NCBI GenBank assembly: GCA_013360945.1
Contig: JABWAQ010000003.1
Location: 1-64,000, forward strand
Length of the DNA stretch: 64,000 nt
Reading direction: 5' to 3'
DNA from: Candidatus Brocadia sp.
GTDB taxonomy: Bacteria; Planctomycetota; Brocadiia; Brocadiales; Brocadiaceae
In this document: piece after piece, positions 45,965 through 54,349 of the stretch
Numbering within the stretch: the first letter of the stretch is position 1
How the letters are laid out: the number at the start of each line of letters is the position of its first letter
The notes under the pieces: model-generated
Seen by the model: only the letters and a program-made list of their open reading frames with translations
Told to the model about the DNA's origin: nothing
Databases searched by the model: none
Position numbers and translations under genes: made by a program

Positions 45965-46750
45965 ATGATGAAACGCCTCATAACACTTTTTTCATTTTCG
46001 ATCACAGTTGCTTTTTTCACCGTTCACCAGGCACGTGCCCATGAAACAATTAATTTTACTGGAACAATAGAGATAAACATAAAAGTGCCAGAAGAAAAGA
46101 CGCTACTCTATTGGACTTGTAATATGCACCCTTCTGTGGAGATGGATAATCCGGGTAAATGTCCTGTTTGCGCTATGGACCTTGTTCCAGTGTATGAAAA
46201 GGGTACAGAAGCGGAGGAAATGATAATTAAAGAGGACGTCCGGGGAGAAGCCGTCATCTCCCAATGGGGTCATGAAGAAACCAATGGCAATTTTGACGAA
46301 GCAATCTTTAATTTCGGGTTTGGAGCGGAGACATCAGAATGTGGTGAGCCTCTGGAAGAATTTACGGTGAAAGTAAGTTCTTACCGGGAAAACAAATACA
46401 CCATAAAGAGTGAAGAATTCCCATTTGATCTCTGCGAAGATGGGATGTCTGCAGTTGTTCAAAGGATTCTCAATAAATATGGAAAAACGGTTCAGGATGC
46501 GCTGGGTTTGGATGAATGTTTCTCTGTGACTGATGGTTCAGGCACCACAGCAAGCGGTAAAATAGTGAGTTTTGCTATGCGACATATATCAAAAGGTAAA
46601 GTAACCATTACAGAGCATTCAGATAAAATACGGTTCAAAGTAGACCCTATACTGAAAACATTTGATGCCGGTTTCCAGAACAAAAAAGAGTATCCCATGA
46701 AGATTTTGGGCAATTTGGAATTACCTCGACAGGATTCCCAGATTCATTAA
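45965..46750 (+). CDS. Exported protein with one heavy-metal-binding module
   Basis: About 262 residues. A signal peptide (LITLFSFSITVAFFTVHQAR-A) is followed by a single metal-binding module, LLYWTCNMHPSVEMDNPGKC then PVCAMDLVPVYEKG, almost identical to the first module of the CusB-like adaptor of this window. The rest (about 100-262) is not a pump adaptor; it has scattered Cys (SECGEPLE, DLCEDG, DECFSV) and reads as an unfamiliar beta-rich domain. A metal chaperone or sequestering role in the periplasm is an inference. GGAGG at 45955-45959 supports ATG 45965 or 45968; ATG 45953 is in frame but overlaps it. Confidence 0.75.
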   Translation: MMKRLITLFSFSITVAFFTVHQARAHETINFTGTIEINIKVPEEKTLLYWTCNMHPSVEMDNPGKCPVCAMDLVPVYEKGTEAEEMIIKEDVRGEAVISQWGHEETNGNFDEAIFNFGFGAETSECGEPLEEFTVKVSSYRENKYTIKSEEFPFDLCEDGMSAVVQRILNKYGKTVQDALGLDECFSVTDGSGTTASGKIVSFAMRHISKGKVTITEHSDKIRFKVDPILKTFDAGFQNKKEYPMKILGNLELPRQDSQIH

Positions 46751-46908
46751 TAGTTCCGGCACAATGAAGCTGCCACGACAGTGAAAAACAAACGCCCATA
46801 CTTTACACAAGGTTTGTTTAACAGAAAAATACAGGGATAATGGTTGTATGACATTATCCCTTATTTTTAAAAGAAGGCATACTAATTCACAAAAAGGAAA
46901 TATTGTGT

Positions 46909-48021
46909 ATGAAAATTGTAATCATCTTTCTTTTGCTATTGATCTTTACCATCAAAGTTTACGCCCATGGCGAATGTTGCCTATCACGATCACTTTCAGA
47001 GGCAACCATTTCTGGTGTAACTCTTGCACCGAATCTTGGATTTTCCCTTCATTATGAATATACGAACATGAAAACCATTAGAGATGGCAGCAAGAGTATA
47101 AGTCCCAACACAGTATTGGATAATGTAGCCGCAGAATGGCCTGTAATGCCGGAAGAGACAAAGAGTTTCTCTATTCCAACGCGAATGATTATGCAGAAGT
47201 ATACCCTCCTGGGCTCATATGCCGTTACCAAAAAAATCCAACTCCTTGCTACGGTACCCTACGTTATCAATGATATGAATATGAGGATGTTGACAAGAGG
47301 TACCATGGACCACCACCAGCATTCCGGGCCGCTTTCACGACAGACGTATTCAGGAGCATTAGCAGCAGACATGGCACCAGACGATATGAGAATGGACATG
47401 AAGATGGACACGGTCGAGGGGTTTGGAGATATGACTCTTATGGGGTTTTATACACTTTACGCCGATAAACCCAGTTACTCAACGAAGAAACTTACCCTGG
47501 GTTTAGGAATAAAAATCCCCACGGGGAAAAATGATGAGGAATTTGACTCTGGTGGTCTTGTTCATGCCGCAATGCAACCGGGGACAGGTTCATGGGACCC
47601 CTTATTTCTCCTCAGTTATATGCATACATTGCAACCATTGGTATTTCAAACTAACCTTCTTTACCATATGACTACAGAAGGTGACGAAGGTTATGAATTT
47701 GGGGATAAGATATCATTAGACTTTATTGCCAGGTACCAGGTAACCAACTATGTAAATCCCGGTCTGGAGCTAAATCTATTCTATGCGGGGCAAGATACCG
47801 ATCACGACGGCAAATACTCGAGGCCGGATGAATCCCTTCTAGACAACACTGATAATACCGGCATCACTTCTCTCTCTGTTTCTCCTGCTATTCTGATAAA
47901 GATTCCGAAGACTGACGGCAGTATTGACCTGAAATTCCAAAAACCAATATACCAGAATGCACGGGGTATACAGCAAGTAGTGGACTGGAGGGCGATGGCT
48001 TCAATCGTATGGGCATTTTAA
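46909..48021 (+). CDS. Outer-membrane beta-barrel protein, Met/His-rich
   Basis: About 370 residues. A signal peptide (IVIIFLLLLIFTIKVYA-H) opens the protein and the mature part alternates aromatic strands ending in VDWRAMASIVWAF, a typical outer-membrane C-terminal Phe. It resembles the transporter-like porins found next to copper genes. A long loop near 125-165 is full of Met and His (NDMNMRMLTRGTMDHHQHSG then DMRMDMKMD), which fits soft-metal binding, probably Cu. It is the third gene of the exported metal cluster, about 160 bases after the module protein. ATG 46909 has AAGGAA upstream; TTG 46903 is less likely. Confidence 0.7.
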   Translation: MKIVIIFLLLLIFTIKVYAHGECCLSRSLSEATISGVTLAPNLGFSLHYEYTNMKTIRDGSKSISPNTVLDNVAAEWPVMPEETKSFSIPTRMIMQKYTLLGSYAVTKKIQLLATVPYVINDMNMRMLTRGTMDHHQHSGPLSRQTYSGALAADMAPDDMRMDMKMDTVEGFGDMTLMGFYTLYADKPSYSTKKLTLGLGIKIPTGKNDEEFDSGGLVHAAMQPGTGSWDPLFLLSYMHTLQPLVFQTNLLYHMTTEGDEGYEFGDKISLDFIARYQVTNYVNPGLELNLFYAGQDTDHDGKYSRPDESLLDNTDNTGITSLSVSPAILIKIPKTDGSIDLKFQKPIYQNARGIQQVVDWRAMASIVWAF

Positions 48022-48338
48022 TATGATGTAATTTCTAGTATCGGCCCGTATGTGACAATAAAATTATATAGAAAATATTCAGCTTATTTATGCGGATTCC
48101 CAGGTGGCGCAGATAAACTTGACATGAAATACTTGACCAATTCTGTGTGGCAACATATAATCAAAATCCTAATCGGCTTCCTTTCGCTCGGAGTTAATTG
48201 GTTTTCGACGTTTCTTATTTGTCTGATCTGCTTTAATCAGGGCTTCGGCGACTTACCCCCCTGTTTCCCCCAGTAAACTTGGGGATTATGGGGGGAGTGT
48301 TTGAAATTCCTATACATTTAATTTCTTGATATCATATT
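48022..48338. other. Intergenic region before cbiA with a C/G-rich hairpin
   Basis: No gene seen. CCCCCCTGTTTCCCCC (48256-48271) and GGGGATTATGGGGGG (48282-48296) form an imperfect hairpin that could end transcription of the porin gene. The 18-base TTGAAATTCCTATACATT at 48301-48318 also occurs at 22979-22996. I found no cobalamin riboswitch box before cbiA. Confidence 0.45.
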
Positions 48339-49724
48339 ATGGAAAATACTTCATCCCATTATCCAAGGCTATTGATAGCTGGAACACACAGTGGCGTAGG
48401 CAAGACAACCATTACCCTGGGTTTGATGTCTGTGTTAAAAGACAAGGGTTATAACGTGCAAGGTTTTAAAGTCGGACCGGACTATATCGACCCATCACAT
48501 CACACGGCAGTTACTGAACGACACTCTCGTAACCTGGATACGTGGCTCATGGACCGGGATGTGTGTCTGGAATTATTTGAACATGCCCTGCCAGGATCGA
48601 ATATGGCAGTGATTGAGGGGGTAATGGGGTTATATGATGGTTGTCTGGATGGAACAGAATTTGGAAGTACTGCGCATCTTGCCAAGATATTGAATGTACC
48701 GGTGATATTGGTAATGGACACAAAGGGTATGTCACGCAGCGCCGGCGCTGTGATACTGGGATATAAAAGTTTTGATAAAGAGGTGGATATACGTGGAATA
48801 ATCCTGAATGGGGTTAAGAGTGAGCGGCACTATGCTTCAATAAAAAAATCCATAGAGGAAAATTGTGGTGTTGCTGTATTAGGATATTTGCCATTTGATG
48901 ATCAACTCACGCTTCCCGAACGTCATTTGGGGTTGGTGCCTTCTGCTGAACAGGAGTTATCGAAACATATCTACGGTGAGATTGGAAAACTGCTGGCACA
49001 GTCAGTTGACATTGAAAAAGTGATTCATATTGCATACAACGCGGAAATATTGCCAGCTTATAAAAAAACCGTTTTTCATGGAATTAAAGAACGGTTTCCC
49101 GTGAGAATTGCTGTGGCAATAGACGAAGCCTTTAATTTTTATTATCAGGACAATCTCGACTTGTTTGAGATGCATGGTGTAGAGCTAACGTATTTTAGCC
49201 CATTGTATGACAAGTATCTCCCTGCCGGTATACAAGGACTGTATATCGGGGGAGGGTTCCCTGAATTATATGCCAATGTCCTGGCAGCAAATTCAACCAT
49301 GAAGGAATCGGTCCGAAGGGCATATAAAAACGGCCTGGTGATATATGGCGAATGCGGGGGGATGATGTATCTGCTTGAACGTATGGTTGATTTTAAAAAG
49401 AAAACACATGAGATGTGCGGCATTCTTGAGGGAATGACGCTCATGGAAAACAAGAGACAAGGGTTGGGATATGTTACCGTGGAGGCGCAGTATGATAACG
49501 TCCTGTGCAATAAAGGGAAGGTGTTTAAAGGCCACGAATTTCACTGGTCATCACTGCACGTAGCTAATGGGACGCCGTATGCCTATGCCATTTCAAAGTG
49601 TAATGATAGGAAAGCAAAGATGGACGGCATCTTTAACGACCGGGTACTGGGGTCTTACACCCATGTCCATTTTGCAAGCGACACGGGGCTGCTGAGACAT
49701 TTATTGAATGAAATTACAAAATAG
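48339..49724 (+). CDS. cbiA: Cobyrinate a,c-diamide synthase
   Basis: Amidates the a and c side chains of (cobalt) cobyrinate with ATP and glutamine. The 461-residue protein has the synthetase domain with the P-loop IAGTHSGVGKTTITLGLM, KVGPDYIDPSHH, NLDTWLMD and MAVIEGVMGLYDG, and a glutamine amidotransferase domain of the CobB/CobQ type (IYGECGGMMYLLE, nucleophile Cys) ending in FKGHEFHWSS and SYTHVHFASD with the His. All catalytic parts are complete. No other corrin gene is adjacent: cbiG/cbiH and cbiB/Q/O lie about 6-20 kb upstream, so the pathway is scattered. Its 3' end overlaps a broken haemerythrin frame on the other strand by 11 bases. Confidence 0.94.
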   Translation: MENTSSHYPRLLIAGTHSGVGKTTITLGLMSVLKDKGYNVQGFKVGPDYIDPSHHTAVTERHSRNLDTWLMDRDVCLELFEHALPGSNMAVIEGVMGLYDGCLDGTEFGSTAHLAKILNVPVILVMDTKGMSRSAGAVILGYKSFDKEVDIRGIILNGVKSERHYASIKKSIEENCGVAVLGYLPFDDQLTLPERHLGLVPSAEQELSKHIYGEIGKLLAQSVDIEKVIHIAYNAEILPAYKKTVFHGIKERFPVRIAVAIDEAFNFYYQDNLDLFEMHGVELTYFSPLYDKYLPAGIQGLYIGGGFPELYANVLAANSTMKESVRRAYKNGLVIYGECGGMMYLLERMVDFKKKTHEMCGILEGMTLMENKRQGLGYVTVEAQYDNVLCNKGKVFKGHEFHWSSLHVANGTPYAYAISKCNDRKAKMDGIFNDRVLGSYTHVHFASDTGLLRHLLNEITK

Positions 49725-49875
49725 ATTTATTTTTTTCTGTAATTTCCTCTTTTCCCCTTCCCTGCGATATTGCACTCAACAGGTTTTTTATTCTTGTAAA
49801 TATGCCTTTATGCTGGCCGCCAATTGCATCTACGCCTACGCCAACCGTTACATTATCTTTCCACCTTGCCAGCAT
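49714..49875 (-). pseudogene. Truncated bacteriohaemerythrin copy
   Basis: From ATG 49875, with GGGAGG upstream, reads MLARWKDNVTVGVGVDAIGG then QHKGIFTRIKNLLSAISQGR, aligned with the start of the intact haemerythrin upstream (WNNNLSVGVDVIDNQHKGII). The iron-ligand His of QHK is kept, but the frame stops after about 53 residues, without the HxxxE and HxxxH helices. It is probably a remnant of a tandem duplication at the end of the chemotaxis cluster. Confidence 0.65.
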
Positions 49876-49893
49876 TTTTTTCCTCCCTGAAAA

Positions 49894-49924
49894 GGTAGAG
49901 ACAGGTTTCAAACCTGTCTCTACC
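49894..49924. repeat. Perfect REP-like palindrome
   Basis: 15-base arms around one central base: GGTAGAGACAGGTTT and AAACCTGTCTCTACC. On the minus strand it follows the intact haemerythrin by 67 bases and is followed by TTTT, so it may stop transcription. Its sequence is of the same type as 61590-61618. Confidence 0.65.
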
Positions 49925-49991
49925 TGGTTTTGAAATGGTGATGAATACCTGTCGAATTATAATAAAACGTTTTACAATAAGCATATAAATA

Positions 49992-50396
49992 CTATGCACA
50001 TTGTTTTATGTAAGCGCCAATTTGTTTGTCCTTATTTATAATATGATTTGTCAACCAATCGCATAATTGACGCTGGATTTGTAACACCAGAGTAGAGGTA
50101 ATACCACGAGTTTCAAACTCATTTTTTAACAAGGAGAAGTCTTTTATAAATTGAGCGTGTTCCGCCTGTTGCTCTGCGTAACCTGTAAAGTTATACTTTC
50201 TCATCAATGCCTCTTCTGCACTGAAATGTTTTACTACATAATCCGCCAAAAATGTCAGTACTTTACCAACCTCATTTTTTCCCTTTCCTTGCGACATTGC
50301 ATGTAATAAATCATTTATCCTGCTAATTATTCCCTTGTGCTGATTATCAATTACATCAACTCCAACTGACAAATTATTATTCCATTGCATTGCCAT
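49992..50396 (-). CDS. Bacteriohaemerythrin
   Basis: Four-helix-bundle non-haem di-iron O2-binding protein, 134 residues. The ligand pattern is complete: QHKGI (H), FSAEEALMRKYNF with HFSAEE (H and E), YAEQQAEHAQF (H) and the C-terminal WLTNHIINKDKQIG (H and D). Bacteriohaemerythrins carry or sense O2 or NO and are often found with chemotaxis genes, sometimes fused to receptors. It starts 2 bases after the cheB stop and has AGGAGGT before the ATG, so it is the last complete gene of the chemotaxis operon. Confidence 0.92.
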   Translation of the reverse strand: MAMQWNNNLSVGVDVIDNQHKGIISRINDLLHAMSQGKGKNEVGKVLTFLADYVVKHFSAEEALMRKYNFTGYAEQQAEHAQFIKDFSLLKNEFETRGITSTLVLQIQRQLCDWLTNHIINKDKQIGAYIKQCA

Positions 50397-50398
50397 AA

Positions 50399-51469
50399 TT
50401 AACCTCCTGTAAAATTGTTTAAAGATAAAATGGTCTGAGTAATTTTGTTAAGTGATACGACCTTGTCAACGGCGCCTACTTTTATTGCTTCTTTAGGCAT
50501 TCCAAATACTACGCAGCTCTCTTCATCCTGCGCAATGGTCTTTGCGCCTGATTCTTTCATCTTTAACAGACCCCTTGCTCCGTCATCACCCATGCCGGTC
50601 ATAATAACGCCGACGGCGTTTGAGCCGGCATATTTAGCAACAGATTCAAACAGGACTTCAACCGATGGTCTGTGGCGACGAACAGGTGGCTCCTGGTTTA
50701 TAGTTACAAAATATCGTGCGCCATTTCTTCGCAATTCCATATGATAATTTCCGGGAGCAATTAACGCCATACCCGGAATGATACTGTCGCCGTCAGCGGC
50801 CTCTTTTACCCTGATGGAGCAAACCGAATTCAGCCGATCGGCAAAAGATTTTGTAAAAAGTTGCGGCATGTGTTGTACAATCAATATTCCTGGCGCATTT
50901 GGAGGCATTTGCATCAGTACCTCTTTGAGCGCTTCCGTTCCACCTGTAGATGCCCCAATTGCTATAATCTTGTGAGTACTGTTGATTAATGCATAGTTAG
51001 TCTGAGTGTATTTGATACCGGTATTTTTACTGTCGGTATTTTTATAATATTCTTTCTTTTTTACTTTAACGCTTACTGACTCTTTTATCTTACCTGCTAA
51101 TTCGGTAACAATCTCATCCAGTTTGTGGGATACATCCAGCGAAGGTTTAGTAACAAAATCTAATGCGCCCACTTCCAGGGCCCTTAATGTAGTTTCACAA
51201 CCAGCCTGTGTTAAGGAGCTAACCATAATGACGGGTAATGGGTAATATGTCATTAATCTTTGTAAAAAGGAAATACCGTCCATTCTGGGCATTTCTACAT
51301 CAAGGGTAATTACATCTGGTTTTAAATCTATGATCTTATCTCTGGCAATAAATGGATCTGCTGCAGTTCCTACGACTTCAATCTCGCAGTCCTTGCTCAA
51401 GCCGGTTGATAGTATTTTCCTGACCACGGCTGAATCATCCACGATCAATACCTTTACTTTTTTGTTCAT
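50399..51469 (-). CDS. cheB: Chemotaxis response regulator protein-glutamate methylesterase
   Basis: Removes methyl groups from chemoreceptors when phosphorylated by CheA. The receiver domain has LIVDDSAVVRKIL, phospho-Asp in DVITLDVEMPRMDG and the KPSLD Lys. The esterase domain has the catalytic Ser in IIAIGASTGGTEAL, His in ILIVQHMPQLFT and Asp in VGVIMTGMGDDGARG. ATG 51469 has AAAGGAG about 9 bases upstream; the GTG at 51487 would start within that site. It follows cheR by 24 bases. Confidence 0.95.
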   Translation of the reverse strand: MNKKVKVLIVDDSAVVRKILSTGLSKDCEIEVVGTAADPFIARDKIIDLKPDVITLDVEMPRMDGISFLQRLMTYYPLPVIMVSSLTQAGCETTLRALEVGALDFVTKPSLDVSHKLDEIVTELAGKIKESVSVKVKKKEYYKNTDSKNTGIKYTQTNYALINSTHKIIAIGASTGGTEALKEVLMQMPPNAPGILIVQHMPQLFTKSFADRLNSVCSIRVKEAADGDSIIPGMALIAPGNYHMELRRNGARYFVTINQEPPVRRHRPSVEVLFESVAKYAGSNAVGVIMTGMGDDGARGLLKMKESGAKTIAQDEESCVVFGMPKEAIKVGAVDKVVSLNKITQTILSLNNFTGG

Positions 51470-51493
51470 GGTGGGAACTCCTTTCACAATACA

Positions 51494-52327
51494 CTATTTC
51501 TGATAAATGGTGGGCCGTACGTACCGGAATCTGGTTTCAGTACCGGCAAGACTTTCAGAATGTCCTATAAAAAGATATCCTTCAGGGGCAAGATATTTAT
51601 AAAATTTTGATACCAATTCACTCTGGGTTTGTTTGTTAAAATAAATCATAACGTTCCTGCAAAATATAAAATCAAAATGCCCTTTGAAAGGAAAATCTTC
51701 ATCCATAAGATTAAGCCTCCTGAATACGATCATGTTTCTCAAGAAATCCTTTATCTGATAATGATCATTGAAATGATGAGTTCCCTTTTCGAAATAGGCA
51801 TTGAGCATTTGAAGGGGAAGACCTCTTAACTGATCTTTTACGTATATCCCCTGCATGGCCTTTTTTAAGACCCGTGTCGATAAATCGGTAGCCAGTATTT
51901 TTATATCCAAATCACATAGCCGTTCTATATATTCTGTCAGTATCATTGAAATACTGTACGGCTCTTCACCGGTTGAGCATCCTGCACACCATATCCTGAT
52001 CTTTTTATCCCGATTTTTTCTTTTGTTTTCTAATAAGACGGGAAGTACCTCTTCTGACAAAAAGTCAAAATGTGCGGCTTCTCGAAAAAATTCCGTGAGG
52101 TTTGTAGAGATGCAATCAAGCATACTCACCAGTTCCTCACCCGTTGAATCTTCTTCGGTAACGTATTGATAATATTCCTTAAATGAGGTCAATGATCTTT
52201 CCCGTAAGCGTTTCATTAAGCGAGATTTTAACAATTCTTTTTTTGCAGGGGTAAGATTTATTCCGCTTTCATTGAAGATTAAACGCTGAAAGAGACTAAA
52301 TTCTTTGTCATTGATATCGATGTCCAT
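51494..52327 (-). CDS. cheR: Chemotaxis protein methyltransferase
   Basis: Methylates glutamates in chemoreceptors using SAM. The protein has the N-terminal CheR helical domain (FSLFQRLIFNESGINLTPAK, about 10-70) and a Rossmann SAM domain: IRIWCAGCSTGEEPYSISMI, ILATDLSTRVLKKAMQGIY and DFIFCRNVMIYFNKQ. The beta-subdomain insertion expected in pentapeptide-dependent CheR enzymes is not obvious from inspection. ATG 52327 has AGGGGG upstream; the longer reading from a TTG at 52369 has no ribosome site. A 200-base gap with a decayed repeat separates it from cheY2. Confidence 0.95.
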   Translation of the reverse strand: MDIDINDKEFSLFQRLIFNESGINLTPAKKELLKSRLMKRLRERSLTSFKEYYQYVTEEDSTGEELVSMLDCISTNLTEFFREAAHFDFLSEEVLPVLLENKRKNRDKKIRIWCAGCSTGEEPYSISMILTEYIERLCDLDIKILATDLSTRVLKKAMQGIYVKDQLRGLPLQMLNAYFEKGTHHFNDHYQIKDFLRNMIVFRRLNLMDEDFPFKGHFDFIFCRNVMIYFNKQTQSELVSKFYKYLAPEGYLFIGHSESLAGTETRFRYVRPTIYQK

Positions 52328-52400
52328 AGGTGTCCCCCTAAAAATCTTTTCCCCAGATATTTTTGGCAACTATTTGGCCTGCTCATCTGAGTTGGCGGTT

Positions 52401-52547
52401 GACAGTAGGCAGGTTCTGATACACTATTCGTCATTCGTTTCACTGTGATTATTTATGCATCTGTCATGAACGCTTTTTATCCACAGACAAATCTTTAAAG
52501 CAGTTATCCGGTAATGTATCCATTGCTTACTGTCTACTGCCTACTGC
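52401..52547. repeat. Inverted CAGTAGGCAG repeat pair in the chemotaxis operon
   Basis: GACAGTAGGCAG at 52401-52412 is inverted relative to CTGTCTACTGCCTACTGC at 52530-52547; the common core is 10 bases. The right repeat encodes the last residues of cheY2 (AVGSRQ). The bases between show no frame. The iterated word recalls the ends of the four-helix-bundle cassette and could be an emptied copy. Confidence 0.45.
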
Positions 52548-52919
52548 ATTTGTTTGGTTCTTGCCAAATATATTCTTCATTGCCGACACCATGCGATCGT
52601 CTTCAAATGGTTTAACCACATAATCCGCTGCACCTTCCCGAATGGCTTCCAATAATGCTTCTCGCTGGTCTATGGCAGAAATCATAACTACTTTTGCCTG
52701 GTTATCGAAGGCGAGTATTTCTTTTAGTCCCTGAATTCCATCCACCTCAGGCATGACAATGTCCATAGTTACCGCATCTGGTCTCAATTCCTTATATTTT
52801 TCCACTGCCTCTCTACCATTGCCAGCCTCCCCGACAATATCAAATCCATTTCGTGTCAATATCTGCCGGATTATCATCCGTATAACCTTGGCGTCATCTA
52901 CTACTAATATCCTTCTCAT
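52527..52919 (-). CDS. cheY: CheY-like response regulator
   Basis: Single-domain receiver of 130 residues. Acidic pocket RILVVDDAK, phospho-Asp in DAVTMDIVMPEVDG, Ser in VVMISAI and Lys in YVVKPFEDDR. The body is standard CheY, but the tail after IFGKNQT is the short stretch NAVGSRQ encoded by a dispersed repeat (GCAGTAGGCAGTAGACAG on the minus strand). The gene overlaps cheC by 4 bases (ATGA), and with CheC/CheD it probably forms the dephosphorylation circuit seen in Bacillus. It is distinct from the other CheY at 63.3-63.7 kb. Confidence 0.9.
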   Translation of the reverse strand: MRRILVVDDAKVIRMIIRQILTRNGFDIVGEAGNGREAVEKYKELRPDAVTMDIVMPEVDGIQGLKEILAFDNQAKVVMISAIDQREALLEAIREGAADYVVKPFEDDRMVSAMKNIFGKNQTNAVGSRQ

Positions 52920-53521
52920 GTTTTAACTCCTATAGTATCTAATAATTTTGTAAATGATGTCATTTCTGGGACTAAAAACAGGTAACACTCCAGTTTCGTA
53001 CCACTGATTTCAAATATTGTTTCTATCAATAAAAGCTTGTCATCCACTATGCCTTGTTCCATAACAAGGTTCGAAAATATGACCCCGGCATAGTCATTAC
53101 GTATCTGTGGTGGTTGGGGAATTAACTTTGCATTAAAATCTGAAACTAATGCATTACAGATATGGCTGGCGAGAATATTTCCCAGTTCCTGTACCGCACT
53201 CTCAGTAAAAATATCATATTCTTTTGAGGTGCCTAACCGGTTCCGGAGAAAGAGGTCCGTTATGATTAATGATCCTTCCAGTGGCAGCATGAATAAAAGC
53301 TTGCAGCCTTCGTCTCCCTTGAAATCAACCATAACACTTATCATCTCTCTTTGGTCCTCGTTCATCTTCTCTGTAGCCCCACTCAGATCGGCAATGAATA
53401 CTTTTGAAAGAGAAATTCTTGCACCCGTCCTCAGTGATTTTGATAATGCCCTGGATGCACGATCAATGCTAAGACTTGACATAATTTCCAATATTTTCAG
53501 GCGATCTTGAGTAATGTCCAT
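52916..53521 (-). CDS. cheC: CheC-like CheY-P phosphatase
   Basis: A 201-residue CheC-type protein, which in other bacteria hydrolyses CheY-P and is stimulated by CheD. One phosphatase motif is clear, ESAVQELGNILASHICNAL (E-x2-N) at about 106-124. The first motif position near 12-30 is MSSLSIDRASRALSKSLRTG, where the E..N pair is not present, so probably only one active centre remains, as in some CheX-like members. The C-terminal segment (EQGIVDDKLLLIETIFEISG) is standard. AGAGAGGT precedes the ATG. CheD is encoded 180 bases upstream. Confidence 0.82.
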   Translation of the reverse strand: MDITQDRLKILEIMSSLSIDRASRALSKSLRTGARISLSKVFIADLSGATEKMNEDQREMISVMVDFKGDEGCKLLFMLPLEGSLIITDLFLRNRLGTSKEYDIFTESAVQELGNILASHICNALVSDFNAKLIPQPPQIRNDYAGVIFSNLVMEQGIVDDKLLLIETIFEISGTKLECYLFLVPEMTSFTKLLDTIGVKT

Positions 53522-53701
53522 TTTTTACCTCTCTTATTTTATCTGAGTCTTCACTCTTTTGTATCTTAATTAATCCCACGAGAAATGGTATCTAAAAAAC
53601 ATTTTTGTTATTAACCCGATAAATTCTTCTCTTGAACTCATCTTTAAATATTGATTTATCATTTTGCATTTTAATCTTTACATTATTCCAGGTACAATTT
53701 G

Positions 53702-54181
53702 TTAGTAGACTATCACTGATTCACCAAAGATGCGGCATGCTACCTCACCCGTTCCTGTATCAAACAAAATATTGTATCCTTTCGTACCACCGGTTCTCGA
53801 GGCGACGATATTAATACGTTCTTCTTTTAATATCCTTCGCACTTCCTGTTCATTTGATTCGCCGATATTAAGCAAACCATTGGTTTCGAACATCTTCGCA
53901 CCGCCAAAGATTTTAGCATAAAGAGCGCCTCTGGATGCACCTGCATGGGTAACCATTTGATAAATAAAAAAGGGTAGGCCCGTATTAGCGTATTTGGTAA
54001 TCTTTAAATCATTACCGTTTTTCTTAGGTAACATTATATGCAGGAGCCCGCCGATTCTATTAATAGGATCGTGTAATACAATTCCAATACAGGAACCTAA
54101 CAATGTCTTTAATCCATTAGGTGTTTGTGTAATCTTTAGATCACCAACACCAACCGTAATAGCATTTTGAACATTATTCAT
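53702..54181 (-). CDS. cheD: Chemoreceptor glutamine deamidase CheD
   Basis: Deamidates receptor Gln to Glu and binds CheC. The 159-residue protein has the catalytic Cys in TLLGSCIGIVLHD, His in GGLLHIMLPKK and Thr in GASRGALYAKIFGG region, and the conserved IGESNEQEVRRILKEERINI. Length and motifs are normal. GAGGAG lies 11 bases before the ATG. It is separated by 168 bases from the receptor gene upstream and by 180 bases from cheC; the gaps have no gene. Confidence 0.93.
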   Translation of the reverse strand: MNNVQNAITVGVGDLKITQTPNGLKTLLGSCIGIVLHDPINRIGGLLHIMLPKKNGNDLKITKYANTGLPFFIYQMVTHAGASRGALYAKIFGGAKMFETNGLLNIGESNEQEVRRILKEERINIVASRTGGTKGYNILFDTGTGEVACRIFGESVIVY

Positions 54182-54349
54182 GTTAATAAAATTCTCCTCT
54201 ATGGCTTCCCTTCAAACAGCAGGGCCGCTTATGCCCATGCAATGATTCAATTCCTCAACGTGATATTAATTTAACCATGATAATTTCCTCCGGATCAGTG
54301 GGCACGAATCTTATCAGATTCGCACCCACTTACTAATAAATTCAAGATA

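Noticed and set aside
48052-48276. A 74-codon frame upstream of cbiA
   Set aside because: Composition is not protein-like, there is no ribosome site, and it runs into the C/G-rich hairpin.
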